Shown: piece by piece, positions 1 through 7,477 of the stretch
Numbering within the stretch: position 1 is the stretch's first letter
How the letters are laid out: every line of letters starts with the position of its first letter
Assembly (NCBI GenBank): GCA_005878515.1
Contig: VBLZ01000071.1
Span: forward strand, 1 to 20,451
DNA from: Methanobacteriota archaeon
Lineage (GTDB): Archaea > Thermoplasmatota > Thermoplasmata > RBG-16-68-12
Length of the DNA: 20,451 nucleotides
Direction of reading: 5' to 3'
Position numbers and translations under genes: made by a program
The notes under the pieces: model-generated
Seen by the model: only the letters and a program-made list of their open reading frames with translations
What the model was told of the DNA's origin: nothing
Database searches by the model: none

Positions 1-660
1 AGCGTCGGCCCGTTGTTTGATGAGATGATCGCGCACCGCCTCGGTCTCGTCCCGATCCCCACCGACCTCGCGCTGTACAACCGCCGGGAGGACTGCCCGA
101 CGTGCCACGGCGAGGGCTGCCCGAACTGCACGATCATCTACTCCGTGAACAAGCGCGGCCCCGGCGTGGTGACCTCTGCGGACCTGGAGCCCATCGGGGA
201 CGCGAAGCTTCGGCCGAAGGACTCGAAGATCCCGATTGTCAAGCTCGGGGATGGCCAGGCGATGCTGATCTACGCGACCGCGGTCTTGGGCTCGGGGAAA
301 GATCACGCGAAATGGCAATCGACGCATGGGGTGGGATACCGGTACTACCCGATTCTGAAGGCCGGCGGCAAGACGCTGGACGCGCTCGATCCGAACGTGC
401 CTTTCTGCGAAAGCCACATGCAGTCCACGTCGACGGAGGAGGAAGAGACCCTCGAGCTCTCGTCGGACTGTGAGACCTGCAAGAAGTTCATGGATCAGTA
501 CAAGGTCGATTCGGTGAAGGCGGCGAATGACCCGAAACGGATCGTCATGGAGTTCGAGACGGATGGATCGCTCAGCGCGAAGGCGGTCCTGCTGGCTTCG
601 CTCGATATCCTGGCCAAGAGGTTCTCCGAACTCGCAACGCAGGCATCGGCACTCGCTTAG
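1..660 (+). CDS. rpo3: RNA polymerase subunit Rpo3 (RpoD), 5' end outside window
   Basis: Archaeal counterpart of eukaryotic Rpb3 and of the bacterial alpha N-terminal domain; it pairs with Rpo11 to nucleate RNA polymerase assembly. The frame is open from base 1 (SVGPLFDEMIAHRLGLVPIP, a hallmark stretch of the family), so the start lies upstream and the TTG at 13 is only an internal Leu. Fragment residues 32-43 read CPTCHGEGCPNC, a four-cysteine loop at the place of the Rpb3 zinc loop. The segment that in some archaeal Rpo3 proteins is a ferredoxin-like Fe-S domain has no CxxCxxC cluster here, only an acidic insert followed by a CETC pair. The C-terminal helix (SAKAVLLASLDILAKRFSEL) fits the dimerisation domain. 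It appears to be the last gene of its operon: after the TAG come 65 non-coding bases and a promoter. Confidence 0.95.
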   Translation, partial: SVGPLFDEMIAHRLGLVPIPTDLALYNRREDCPTCHGEGCPNCTIIYSVNKRGPGVVTSADLEPIGDAKLRPKDSKIPIVKLGDGQAMLIYATAVLGSGKDHAKWQSTHGVGYRYYPILKAGGKTLDALDPNVPFCESHMQSTSTEEEETLELSSDCETCKKFMDQYKVDSVKAANDPKRIVMEFETDGSLSAKAVLLASLDILAKRFSELATQASALA

Positions 661-705
661 CACGCTCGCGAAATCGGCCGCGAAGGGACAAGACTTAACT
701 AGATT

Positions 706-719
706 ACTATCCTTATAGT
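706..719. promoter_or_regulatory. Palindromic operator, copy 1 (ACTATccttATAGT)
   Basis: Perfect 5-4-5 inverted repeat ending 6 bases before the ATG of the BlaI-family gene. A weak TATA-like stretch (CTTAACTA, about 694-701) lies 25-30 bases before that ATG, so the transcript is probably leaderless and the dyad would cover the transcription start. This is the expected place for an autoregulatory repressor site. The same pattern recurs at 1752-1767 and, with one mismatch, at 15203-15216. Binding by the adjacent regulator is inferred. Confidence 0.6.
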
Positions 720-725
720 CAAAGA

Positions 726-1106
726 ATGGAAATTGGCGAGCTTGAGCTGGCAGTGCTTCGCGCCGTCCGGAACCTCGGTTCTGCCTCGTCGGGGTCAATT
801 TTCGACGAGGTCCGGAAGACTCGGGACGTCGCTTACACGAGCGTGACGACGACCTTGTACCGCCTCGTGGACAAGGACCTCATCGCGGTAAGGAAGGAGA
901 GCGAGAAGAAAGTCTACTACCGGCTTAAAGAGGGTCGGGCATACCGAAAGGCGATGGCTGCGATGATCGACCGAGTGGTCGACACGTTCGGTGGCGAGGC
1001 CGTCTCCTACCTCCTCACCAACCCTGGCTCCCTTCCGGAGGCACAACTGGCCGCCCTACGCGCTCAAGTGGAGAAGCGGCGGTCCAAGGAGAAGCGGGAT
1101 GGCTAG
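726..1106 (+). CDS. BlaI/MecI/CopY-family winged-helix repressor
   Basis: A 126-residue protein of normal BlaI length. Residues 1-70 form the winged helix: an opening MEIGELELAVLRAV, a recognition region with TSVTTTLYRLVDKDLI, and a wing with EKKVYYRLK. Residues about 75-105 form the dimerisation helices. BlaI/MecI proteins bind short palindromes as dimers and, in bacteria, are inactivated by a BlaR1-type membrane peptidase encoded next to them. The same arrangement is seen here, since a peptidase gene overlaps the last 8 bases of this gene. The ATG at 726 directly follows the palindrome at 706-719, which suggests autoregulation and leaderless translation. What it senses is unknown; archaea lack murein, so beta-lactams are an unlikely signal. 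Confidence 0.88.
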   Translation: MEIGELELAVLRAVRNLGSASSGSIFDEVRKTRDVAYTSVTTTLYRLVDKDLIAVRKESEKKVYYRLKEGRAYRKAMAAMIDRVVDTFGGEAVSYLLTNPGSLPEAQLAALRAQVEKRRSKEKRDG

Positions 1107-1751
1107 CCTCGCTGCGACGATCGGGGAAGCGCTTGAACACTACTGGCTCTCGCCGCTCGCCTTGACGGTCCTCGCCATTTGCGGTGCCTCGATCGCGACC
1201 CTGCTGTACGTCTTCCTCACGAATGCCCGAAACACGAAGCTTCGTGTGAGCCTCCTCACCGGACTGTACGCGCTTTCGTCGAATCGGACGATGCCCTCGC
1301 CATGGCGGTCGGGGGAAAGGACCGGAGCATGCTCCTCTCGCGGGGTCTCTTGAGCATCCTGGAGAAAGACGAACTCGACTCGGTCATCGCCCACGAATTG
1401 ATGCACCTGAAGCACCACGACGCAGAGTTCAAAGTCTTTTCACGAGTCCTGTCGCGAATCCTCTTCTTCGACCCGTTCAGCAAGTTCTTCGATCCTGCAG
1501 TGCACCGGGAGCGGGAGTATCTCGCGGACGAGATGGGGGGAAGATCGACCGGAAAGCCGGCCGCTCTTGCCTCCGCGCTCTTGAAGATCGCAAGCCGGGG
1601 AGCTCCCGCCAAGGCATCGTGGGGCCTGAGCATCCTGGGGCGGGGGCGAGGCATCTTCAGCCGATATCCACCTGTGCAGGAGAGGGTTCACCGGTTGTTG
1701 CTGCTCTCCGAAATACTCGCTGACTCGAGAGGCGCTGGGACAAAGAATTAA
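1099..1751 (+). pseudogene. BlaR1-like M56/M48 membrane metallopeptidase, frameshifted and shortened
   Basis: The start codon ATG at 1099 overlaps the end of the BlaI gene and has a Shine-Dalgarno AAGGAG at 1086-1091 with 7-base spacing. The first frame gives a membrane helix (LALTVLAICGASIATLLYVF) and runs to LLTGLYAL near 1270. It then reads non-homologous residues to a TGA at 1351-1353. The peptidase domain continues in another frame from about 1272 (AFVESDDALAMAVGG) and holds the zinc motif HELMH at about 1392-1406 and a downstream EYLADE that supplies the third ligand. It ends with TAA at 1749-1751. The family normally has further membrane helices between these parts, so some internal sequence also seems lost. 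As read, no intact peptidase can be made. Decay or an assembly error could explain this. Confidence 0.75.
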
Positions 1752-1767
1752 TACTATCTGAATAGTA
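1752..1767. promoter_or_regulatory. Palindromic operator, copy 2 (TACTATctgaATAGTA), overlapping a TATA-like box
   Basis: Perfect 6-4-6 inverted repeat with the same core as the site before the BlaI gene. It starts at the stop codon of the peptidase remnant. It overlaps the AT-rich stretch AATTAATACTAT (1746-1757), a plausible TATA element for the next gene. A transcript starting about 25 bases further on would carry the GGAGG at 1791-1795 before the ATG at 1799. A repressor bound here would block TBP/TFB binding. Regulation by the neighbouring BlaI-like protein is inferred. Confidence 0.62.
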
Positions 1768-1798
1768 ATCCATTTCGTCACGGTGAGACGGGAGGCCT

Positions 1799-2824
1799 AT
1801 GCTACGAAGCCAGGGGTCCGTTGAAGTGGAACGGGCATCCAGTCCCGAATCCCCAAGTGATGCTCGTGGCTCGCAGTCAATCGTCGTCCCGTGGGGACGC
1901 GTAAAAAAACCGCTGGACGCCACGTCAACAATCAGGACCAAGATCGAAACCTTGGTGTCGATCGCGGATTCGACGGGGAGCTCGATCGGGAGCGACGAAC
2001 TCTTGCTTTTGCTCACATCTGGATCATTCAGCTCCGCGGCTGAACTTGAAGAATTTGTCAGCAGTGACCCCGAGCTGATGGAGAAGCTATTCGTGCACAA
2101 GGGCGCGATTGCCCTCGTGGGGTCGGAACAGTTTGCTCGGAAGCAGGCTGAACGGGCCGAGTTGACGGTCCAGCGAATCAGCTTGGCACGCCGTTTCAGC
2201 GCTCGCCTCGCCACGATCGCTCCCTGGGTACGCCTCGTCGCAATCACTGGTTCCACCGCGTACCAGGGGACGAAACCACTGGACGACCTCGATTTCTTTA
2301 TCGTGACCGAAAAGAACCGGCTCTGGATTACCCTTCTGTTCGCGTTGATGCTTGCGAAGACGCAGGGAACGAAAGACCGGGGCCTGCCCGTCCACTGCAT
2401 CAACCGCGTACTCGAGGAACGGGAGTGCGAGGACGCATTTCGCCTCCCTCAAGGACCGCTCTTCGCCCGCGAAGCTCTGAGCATGCAAGTTCTCGCGGGC
2501 CACGATTACTATCGGAATCTCATCCGGTCCGCGCCATGGATGGCACGAATATTTCCTGGTCTCTATCAGCGAAACGCGGGCGCGAGGCCCGAGCGCGACA
2601 CCGATCGACCCGATCGAAAGGATCGACCCGCATGGTTGCTTAACTGGGTCGCTCTTTTCACCCTCGCGCCCTACCTGGTCTTGATCGGTGCCTGGAGAAA
2701 TACTCGATTGCAGAAATCGCGGAACCTCGACGCCCGCTTCAACACAAGAATCCAGCGGCGATTCTTTGCGTACGAATCACGGAGATACGAAGTCCTCATG
2801 GAATCGTACAGGAAGGCTTTCTGA
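1799..2824 (+). CDS. Nucleotidyltransferase-fold protein of unknown substrate
   Basis: 341 residues. The NTase signature is at residues 151-167: GST (151-153) followed by DDLDFF (162-167), where D163 and D165 would bind metal. The segment after it, with FAREALSMQVLAGHDYYRNLI, matches a family of NTase-like proteins often found with archaeal and bacterial glycan genes. The N-terminal ~110 residues look helical and may hold a winged helix. A hydrophobic segment (WVALFTLAPYLVLIGAW, about 280-297) could touch the membrane, and the tail is basic. GGAGG at 1791-1795 precedes the ATG by only 3 bases. The operator at 1752-1767 puts it under the same control as the BlaI gene. Substrate and reaction are unknown. 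Confidence 0.72.
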   Translation: MLRSQGSVEVERASSPESPSDARGSQSIVVPWGRVKKPLDATSTIRTKIETLVSIADSTGSSIGSDELLLLLTSGSFSSAAELEEFVSSDPELMEKLFVHKGAIALVGSEQFARKQAERAELTVQRISLARRFSARLATIAPWVRLVAITGSTAYQGTKPLDDLDFFIVTEKNRLWITLLFALMLAKTQGTKDRGLPVHCINRVLEERECEDAFRLPQGPLFAREALSMQVLAGHDYYRNLIRSAPWMARIFPGLYQRNAGARPERDTDRPDRKDRPAWLLNWVALFTLAPYLVLIGAWRNTRLQKSRNLDARFNTRIQRRFFAYESRRYEVLMESYRKAF

Positions 2825-3076
2825 TTGGCATCGGATCCGCTGAATCATGAGGGCAAAGTGGTCTCGGAGGGCCATACCATCAAAGTGCTCGCGGAGAGAA
2901 ATGGGGTGCTGCTCTCCGTCACCACGAAGACCCACTCTTATCTCCTTTTCCTTTCGCGCCCGCTCATCGGACTTCGCAAGATCGTCACCAAGGACAGGAT
3001 CGTAGCCCGAGCCGGATATGACATTCGGCGAACGATGGAACTCATCGACGAGACTTATGGACAGGGCGGCCTGTAA
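2825..3076 (+). CDS. Small protein of unknown function, coupled to the nucleotidyltransferase
   Basis: 83 residues, starting with TTG directly after the TGA of the preceding gene. AGGAAGG at 2810-2816 gives an 8-base spacing to this TTG, which is why it is preferred; a GTG at 2858 is the alternative. No family is recognised. The protein is basic with alternating hydrophobic stretches (GVLLSVTTKTHSYLLFLSRP), no cysteine and no clear membrane helix, so a small beta-rich fold is plausible. Its position suggests joint translation with the NTase-like protein and a function tied to it. Confidence 0.6.
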   Translation: MASDPLNHEGKVVSEGHTIKVLAERNGVLLSVTTKTHSYLLFLSRPLIGLRKIVTKDRIVARAGYDIRRTMELIDETYGQGGL

Positions 3077-3114
3077 GTCGAGGCGATCCCACGCGGCCTT
3101 CCGAGTTTGAGGTC

Positions 3115-4341
3115 TTGATTATCGGACCGCTTGCCTTTGCACTCGCCGCGACATCGGGATTCACTGCCGCGGTGTCGGGAGCCTGGTCGGCCGCGATGTT
3201 CAGAGCGTCCGGGCTCCAGCCTGGCTGGACCGATGTCTCGAACGCCGTCAGACCTCCGGCGATGGCGGGGGCGATGATGGAATACAGTCCACGCGACCAA
3301 CGCTTCGTGCTGTTCGGGGGATGGGATGGATCGCGCGGGCTAGATGGGACGTGGGTGTTCGATCCCGCGAACCGAACCTGGACCGAGCTCCATCCGGCTG
3401 TGAGTCCGATCGAACGAGGAGACGAGATGCTCGTTTACGACGACCAAGCCGATGTGTTCGTCCTGTTCGGGGGCTGGCACGAATTTTCGAACCAAACGTA
3501 TGCGCGTCTCTCCGACACCTGGACCTTCTCGCTTGCGACGATGAACTGGACCGAGCGTCACCCTACAGTCTCACCGTCGCCACGATCAGATCCTCAGGTT
3601 GCCTACGATTCGGTGGTGGATGTGACGCTGTTGATCGGTGGGTTTGACGGCACGAGCTACCTCGGGGACGTCTGGTCCTACTCGCTCGCTAACGACAGCT
3701 GGACGGCTCGTCCTAGCAGCTTGCAACCGTCTCCGCGTGCGGACGGGCGCTTGGTGTACGTGCGAGGTCAGAATCGATTCATCCTCTTCGGCGGGAACGA
3801 CTACAACGGCCCGAATTTTACCTACCATCACCTGGCTGACACTTGGTCGTACTCCTGGAATTCCAATGCATGGACGCCGCTACACGGCTTCGTTGCGCCC
3901 TCGGCGCGAGACTATCCCGTTTTCGCCGTCGCCACGGACGACGGGTACGCCCTCCTCACCTCCGGATACGGCGACCGGGTTCCGTTGAATGATGTGTGGG
4001 GATTTCGCTTTGCGGACAACGTATGGGTGAACCTCACTCCCCTGCAGTCGCCGCCTCATCGGTATGCGGCGAGTGGCGGCTTCGACTCAGTGAACCACAT
4101 CTTCGTGCTGTTTGGCGGAGTGGGGATCGGTGGGTTGTTAGCCGATACATGGTATTTTGTATACGAGCCAAGTTCGGCGAGCCCGACCGGAGTCGGACCA
4201 ATCACAATCCTCGGTCTCGTCGCGATCGCGTTGGTCGTCACCACGAGCGGGCTCGTGCTCATCAAGAGACATTCGAGGAAGGCTCGCTCAGGGCCAACGA
4301 GGGACCGGGACACTCAATCGATGACGTCGCGAAAGCATTGA
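3115..4341 (+). CDS. Membrane-anchored Kelch-repeat beta-propeller protein
   Basis: 408 residues from a TTG at 3115; GAGG at 3108-3111 is close before it. The N-terminus looks like a signal peptide or signal anchor (FALAATSGFTAAVSG). Six Kelch-type repeats follow, each with a hydrophobic strand and Gly-Gly (FVLFGGWDG, FVLFGGWHE, TLLIGGFDG, FILFGGNDY, ALLTSGYGD, FVLFGGVGI) and a later DTW...W element, which makes a six-bladed propeller. Residues 363-383 are a membrane helix (ITILGLVAIALVVTTSGLVL) followed by a basic tail, so the propeller faces outside. Such proteins are common archaeal surface proteins, probably for adhesion or carbohydrate binding. No catalytic residues are evident. The gene points toward the glycan operon, with 167 bases between their ends. 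Confidence 0.82.
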   Translation: MIIGPLAFALAATSGFTAAVSGAWSAAMFRASGLQPGWTDVSNAVRPPAMAGAMMEYSPRDQRFVLFGGWDGSRGLDGTWVFDPANRTWTELHPAVSPIERGDEMLVYDDQADVFVLFGGWHEFSNQTYARLSDTWTFSLATMNWTERHPTVSPSPRSDPQVAYDSVVDVTLLIGGFDGTSYLGDVWSYSLANDSWTARPSSLQPSPRADGRLVYVRGQNRFILFGGNDYNGPNFTYHHLADTWSYSWNSNAWTPLHGFVAPSARDYPVFAVATDDGYALLTSGYGDRVPLNDVWGFRFADNVWVNLTPLQSPPHRYAASGGFDSVNHIFVLFGGVGIGGLLADTWYFVYEPSSASPTGVGPITILGLVAIALVVTTSGLVLIKRHSRKARSGPTRDRDTQSMTSRKH

Positions 4342-4508
4342 GTAAAAGAGCGGTCGATGGCGTCAGGCCGTACGGCGAGCGTCCTCGGGCGGCGAAGAAG
4401 CGGAGTAGCGTCAGCGAGACCTCGCACGTCCTTCCAAAAAACGGTATGAGAAGATGCGCCCACTTTTCCGGGCCGTACTCCGATCTTCCAGATCCGGTTC
4501 TTGGTTGC

Positions 4509-5426
4509 TTAGGCTTTTGTCTTCTCCGACAAGACGCGAATCCATGCGGATTCACGGAGCAAGGAAAGAGGAATTCCCAGAGGATAGAATACCACGTGAA
4601 GAAACGGATACAACCTCTGCACAAAGGTATCCGTGCGCTTTCCAGACTTGACGAGAAGGCTGGTTGCGATCGACCCGGCGTCTGCGGTCGCGACGTGGCG
4701 GATGTTCTGGATGCGGAACTCGCATGCCTCCAACAGGCGAACAAGGCCCGCCTGACCAAAATGAAACGTGTGACGCGGCAGTTCAAGATCAGACCAGTGA
4801 GATCCGAAATGTCGACTCGGCCAGCTCGAGAAGTTGGGGACACCGACAATGAGATGACTGCCCTCCTTCAGAAGTTCGTGGGCCTTCTTCAGATTCGCTC
4901 GCGGATCCAAGCAGTGCTCGAGATAGTGATTCATCGTGACCACGTCAAACGCTTCTCGCGGGAGGGTAGCGGTTAAAAAGTCGCCGCTGACGACCGGAAA
5001 CCCTCGCTTCATGACGACCTTTGAGGCGAGCGGCGAGATCTCGACGCCGGTCACCGTGAATCCGCGTTGGGCCATTTCGGCCATGTAGGCTCCGTTGCCG
5101 CATCCGACATCGAGCAGTGTCCCGGGTCTCACCCGATCGGTCGCGGCGGCCCCGAAGCGATCCTCGGCGGCAATCAGAAACCGATGGACCCGCGAAATCT
5201 CGCTCAACCACGTATGGCCCCGGTAGGGGTCGTACGCGTCCGGATAGTATCGCTGAAGCTCCGTCCATGTGAGCCGAGGGTGGGTCGAGCCAATGTCGCA
5301 CTTCGGGCACCAGAGGACTTTGAAGCGTCCCGGCAGTCCGAACCGAGGATCGGACGCTTCGCGGACCTCGAGGCACTTCGTGGTTCCGCACAGCGGGCAT
5401 TGTCCCCGTGCTTCGCCGTCCGTCAT
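4509..5426 (-). CDS. Class I SAM methyltransferase with N-terminal zinc-ribbon-like motif
   Basis: 305 residues. The N-terminus has two CxxC pairs (CPLC at about residues 10-13 and CPKC near 41-44) that could form a small zinc ribbon. The Rossmann methyltransferase follows: motif I LLDVGCGNGAYMAEM, an acidic residue at GVEIS, and DVVTMNHYLEHC as motif IV. A C-terminal helical region with hydrophobic stretches (FLHVVFYPLGIPLSLL) may contact membrane. Related proteins act in glycan and antibiotic-sugar clusters, often on sugar or lipid-linked intermediates. It is the last gene of the minus-strand series, 110 bases after the preceding methyltransferase, so it may have its own promoter. The acceptor is unknown. 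Confidence 0.82.
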   Translation of the reverse strand: MTDGEARGQCPLCGTTKCLEVREASDPRFGLPGRFKVLWCPKCDIGSTHPRLTWTELQRYYPDAYDPYRGHTWLSEISRVHRFLIAAEDRFGAAATDRVRPGTLLDVGCGNGAYMAEMAQRGFTVTGVEISPLASKVVMKRGFPVVSGDFLTATLPREAFDVVTMNHYLEHCLDPRANLKKAHELLKEGSHLIVGVPNFSSWPSRHFGSHWSDLELPRHTFHFGQAGLVRLLEACEFRIQNIRHVATADAGSIATSLLVKSGKRTDTFVQRLYPFLHVVFYPLGIPLSLLRESAWIRVLSEKTKA

Positions 5427-5536
5427 TCCTGCCTCGATTCATGGCCGGAGTGTCGAAAAGCCTTCGCCCGAACGACCTGTTTCGCCGAACGCACCGGACG
5501 GCGTCCCGGTGGAGCCCCGACCTTTCGGATTCTGCT

Positions 5537-6439
5537 TTACTGCACCTTCATCGCGATTACGATATCTTGGCTGAACCCAAACGGCTCGAGGACCTCGGAT
5601 GCTTCGAGCGAGCCCGCGGCCCACGAACCAAACCGTATCGGGTCGACGACCGTCAGTCCGCAATTCTGATAGGTGTCTCGGACGAATCGCTCGGGATATG
5701 CGATGAAACTCGCCGGATCGTCGAGATCTCGAACCCAGAAATCCCCGTACTTCTGTCGAAGCCGCGGCTCGCTCAGCCCTGCCTCGACACTCGGAAGGGA
5801 TGAGTCTGTTAGTAGACAGAACGTCGCCAAGCTGACCCCGCCTGGACGGAGGACCCGCCGGGTTTCGGCGATGTAGTTCGCCAGTCCATCAGGCGGGATA
5901 TGCGTGAAGACAGACGCCGCAAATACGAGATCGAATCCATTATCATCGTAAGGAAATGCAATCTCGGAGGCACCTCGCGAGCCCTGCGGACTATACCGCT
6001 GGCTAAAGACAGGAATTCGACGAAATCGAAAATTCGGGAAGCGTGCGCTGATGTGGCGCTGACACCATTCCACGGCCTCCTTGGCAACGTCGAAGCCGTC
6101 GTACGACCCGGTCGACGAGATGTAGCGCGCGAGTGCCGACGCGACTCTGCCGCATCCACATCCGATATCGAGAATCCTCGAATCGCGGCGAAGCCCGCAC
6201 AATTCTCGCAACGCCTCGACGTTCCGCTCCGCGCTCAACCGATACAGTTCCGGATCGAGAAACGGCCCAACGTGCAGACGGATCCGAAGCGGCGGTGTCA
6301 GTGGGCCTCCCCGGCCCATGATTCGTTCGAGGGAATCTGTCGTGACGTCCAAGAATCGCGCGGCGATCCACCGCCCGGGTGGCGGGATGAACCGCTTCGC
6401 GACCCCGATCAATCTGCCTGCCGTTTCCTCGCGAGTCAT
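5537..6439 (-). CDS. Class I SAM-dependent methyltransferase
   Basis: About 300 residues. Motif I is RILDIGCGCGRVASALARY, the acidic motif is GFDVAKEAVEWC, and motif IV is FDLVFAASVFTHIPPDG followed by the post-motif RRVLRPGGV. This is a Methyltransf_11/25-type enzyme without a recognisable extra domain. The frame is open back to an ATG at 6529, but that would overlap the FkbM gene by 65 bases. The ATG at 6439 lies 25 bases after the FkbM stop and gives a normal N-terminus, so it was chosen; a GTG at 6487 is another option. The location between FkbM and another methyltransferase points to methylation of a glycan or its carrier. The substrate cannot be read from sequence. Confidence 0.82.
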   Translation of the reverse strand: MTREETAGRLIGVAKRFIPPPGRWIAARFLDVTTDSLERIMGRGGPLTPPLRIRLHVGPFLDPELYRLSAERNVEALRELCGLRRDSRILDIGCGCGRVASALARYISSTGSYDGFDVAKEAVEWCQRHISARFPNFRFRRIPVFSQRYSPQGSRGASEIAFPYDDNGFDLVFAASVFTHIPPDGLANYIAETRRVLRPGGVSLATFCLLTDSSLPSVEAGLSEPRLRQKYGDFWVRDLDDPASFIAYPERFVRDTYQNCGLTVVDPIRFGSWAAGSLEASEVLEPFGFSQDIVIAMKVQ

Positions 6440-6464
6440 GAGCGACACTGACGTGATCTCCGCA

Positions 6465-7289
6465 TCAATTGGGAGAATGGAAGTCACTTTCGGATTGACT
6501 ACCCTTCCCTCGGGCCACCGGTCGATCATTCCGCGTGTCGCTCAGGCTTTCAGGCATGGCGGTCTTCCATGCCCTCTCTAGAACGAATACCGTGTTCAAC
6601 CATGTGTCTGCCAGGACAAAATATCCCTTCGATTCAACAAAGCGGATTAGCGACTCGTTCTTTTCCCAGTTGGTTGTCGAGCTGAATGAGAGTGTTTCAC
6701 AGCAAATCACCTCTGGAGACCACGAACTAAAGTCAAAAGCCCGGAGGATTAACTCATCCGCACCCTCTGCATCTATTGACATGAAGTGGGGAAGATTTGG
6801 GGCGCCATACTCGGCAAATATTTCATTCAGAGCGAAGACCTTGACCTTTATTACCCGAACAATCTGAGCGTCGAATTTCCTCGTGCGTGCCTCGGCCTCG
6901 CTTCTTGAGAATGTGCTCATGTCCCTAAATGACATGACATAGAACTCGCTTTCACCCGAACGGTCTAGCACACCGACATTGAGATTAATGTCGCGTTTCC
7001 GAAACTTCCGAAACGCCGCGAAGAGAAATGGGTCGGGCTCGATGTTGATTCCTCGACTACCCGATTCATAAAACAGCGCAGTGTTGCTCCCGGTGTAAGG
7101 CTGGTTTGCGCCGATGTCGATATACCTCGGATGCCGGATTCCTAAGTTCTCGAGCGCGAAATGGGCAATGATGTCTTCCCCAAACTGCGAATACGATAGC
7201 TTTGCGCCGCGAAAGCCGTAGTCGATGACGCCTCGAAGAATGTTTCGAACCGCTCTCACGCTTGACCCCGACCGGACGAAAGCACGCAA
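6465..7289 (-). CDS. FkbM-family methyltransferase
   Basis: About 274 residues. Family hallmarks are YSQFGEDIIAHFAL before the fold, motif I YIDIGANQPYTGSNTALFYE, the acidic stretch GINIEPDP, and HFMSIDAEGADELILRAFDF. FkbM enzymes usually O-methylate sugars or related hydroxyls. The frame is open to 7700, but the upstream part overlaps the preceding GT2 gene and shows no family similarity. The first plausible starts are TTG at 7289 and GTG at 7259, and neither has a clear ribosome site. The gene is visibly AT-rich: lines 6601-6780 count 85 GC in 180 bases (47%), against 60-70% in sampled flanking genes. This suggests recent acquisition. A 188-base gap separates it from the GT2 gene. Confidence 0.85.
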   Translation of the reverse strand: MRAFVRSGSSVRAVRNILRGVIDYGFRGAKLSYSQFGEDIIAHFALENLGIRHPRYIDIGANQPYTGSNTALFYESGSRGINIEPDPFLFAAFRKFRKRDINLNVGVLDRSGESEFYVMSFRDMSTFSRSEAEARTRKFDAQIVRVIKVKVFALNEIFAEYGAPNLPHFMSIDAEGADELILRAFDFSSWSPEVICCETLSFSSTTNWEKNESLIRFVESKGYFVLADTWLNTVFVLERAWKTAMPESLSDTRNDRPVARGKGSQSESDFHSPN

Positions 7290-7477
7290 CTGTGGAGATT
7301 GAAAGCTTTCGGTCGATCTTGCAGCGGAGGACGGCCCCGAGAATGCTCCACACCGACAACGGCCGGTCCGGTCCATCCCGCAAAGGGCGGAGCTAAGTGT
7401 CCACCTACCTGATCCACAGAGCACCGTTGAGTTGGCGGCATAATGTCGTTTCGGCAAATCGACGGAGTCTCGCGCAC

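Noticed and set aside
4367..4376. 10-base palindrome GCCGTACGGC between the Kelch gene and the methyltransferase
   Set aside because: Short and GC-rich, expected by chance in this base composition; no T-run follows, so it is not a convincing terminator.
5249..5253. Half-sites resembling the BlaI-type dyad (ATAGT) in several genes, also near 9954, 10111 and 10150
   Set aside because: They lie inside coding sequence and lack the second arm at the 4-base spacing.
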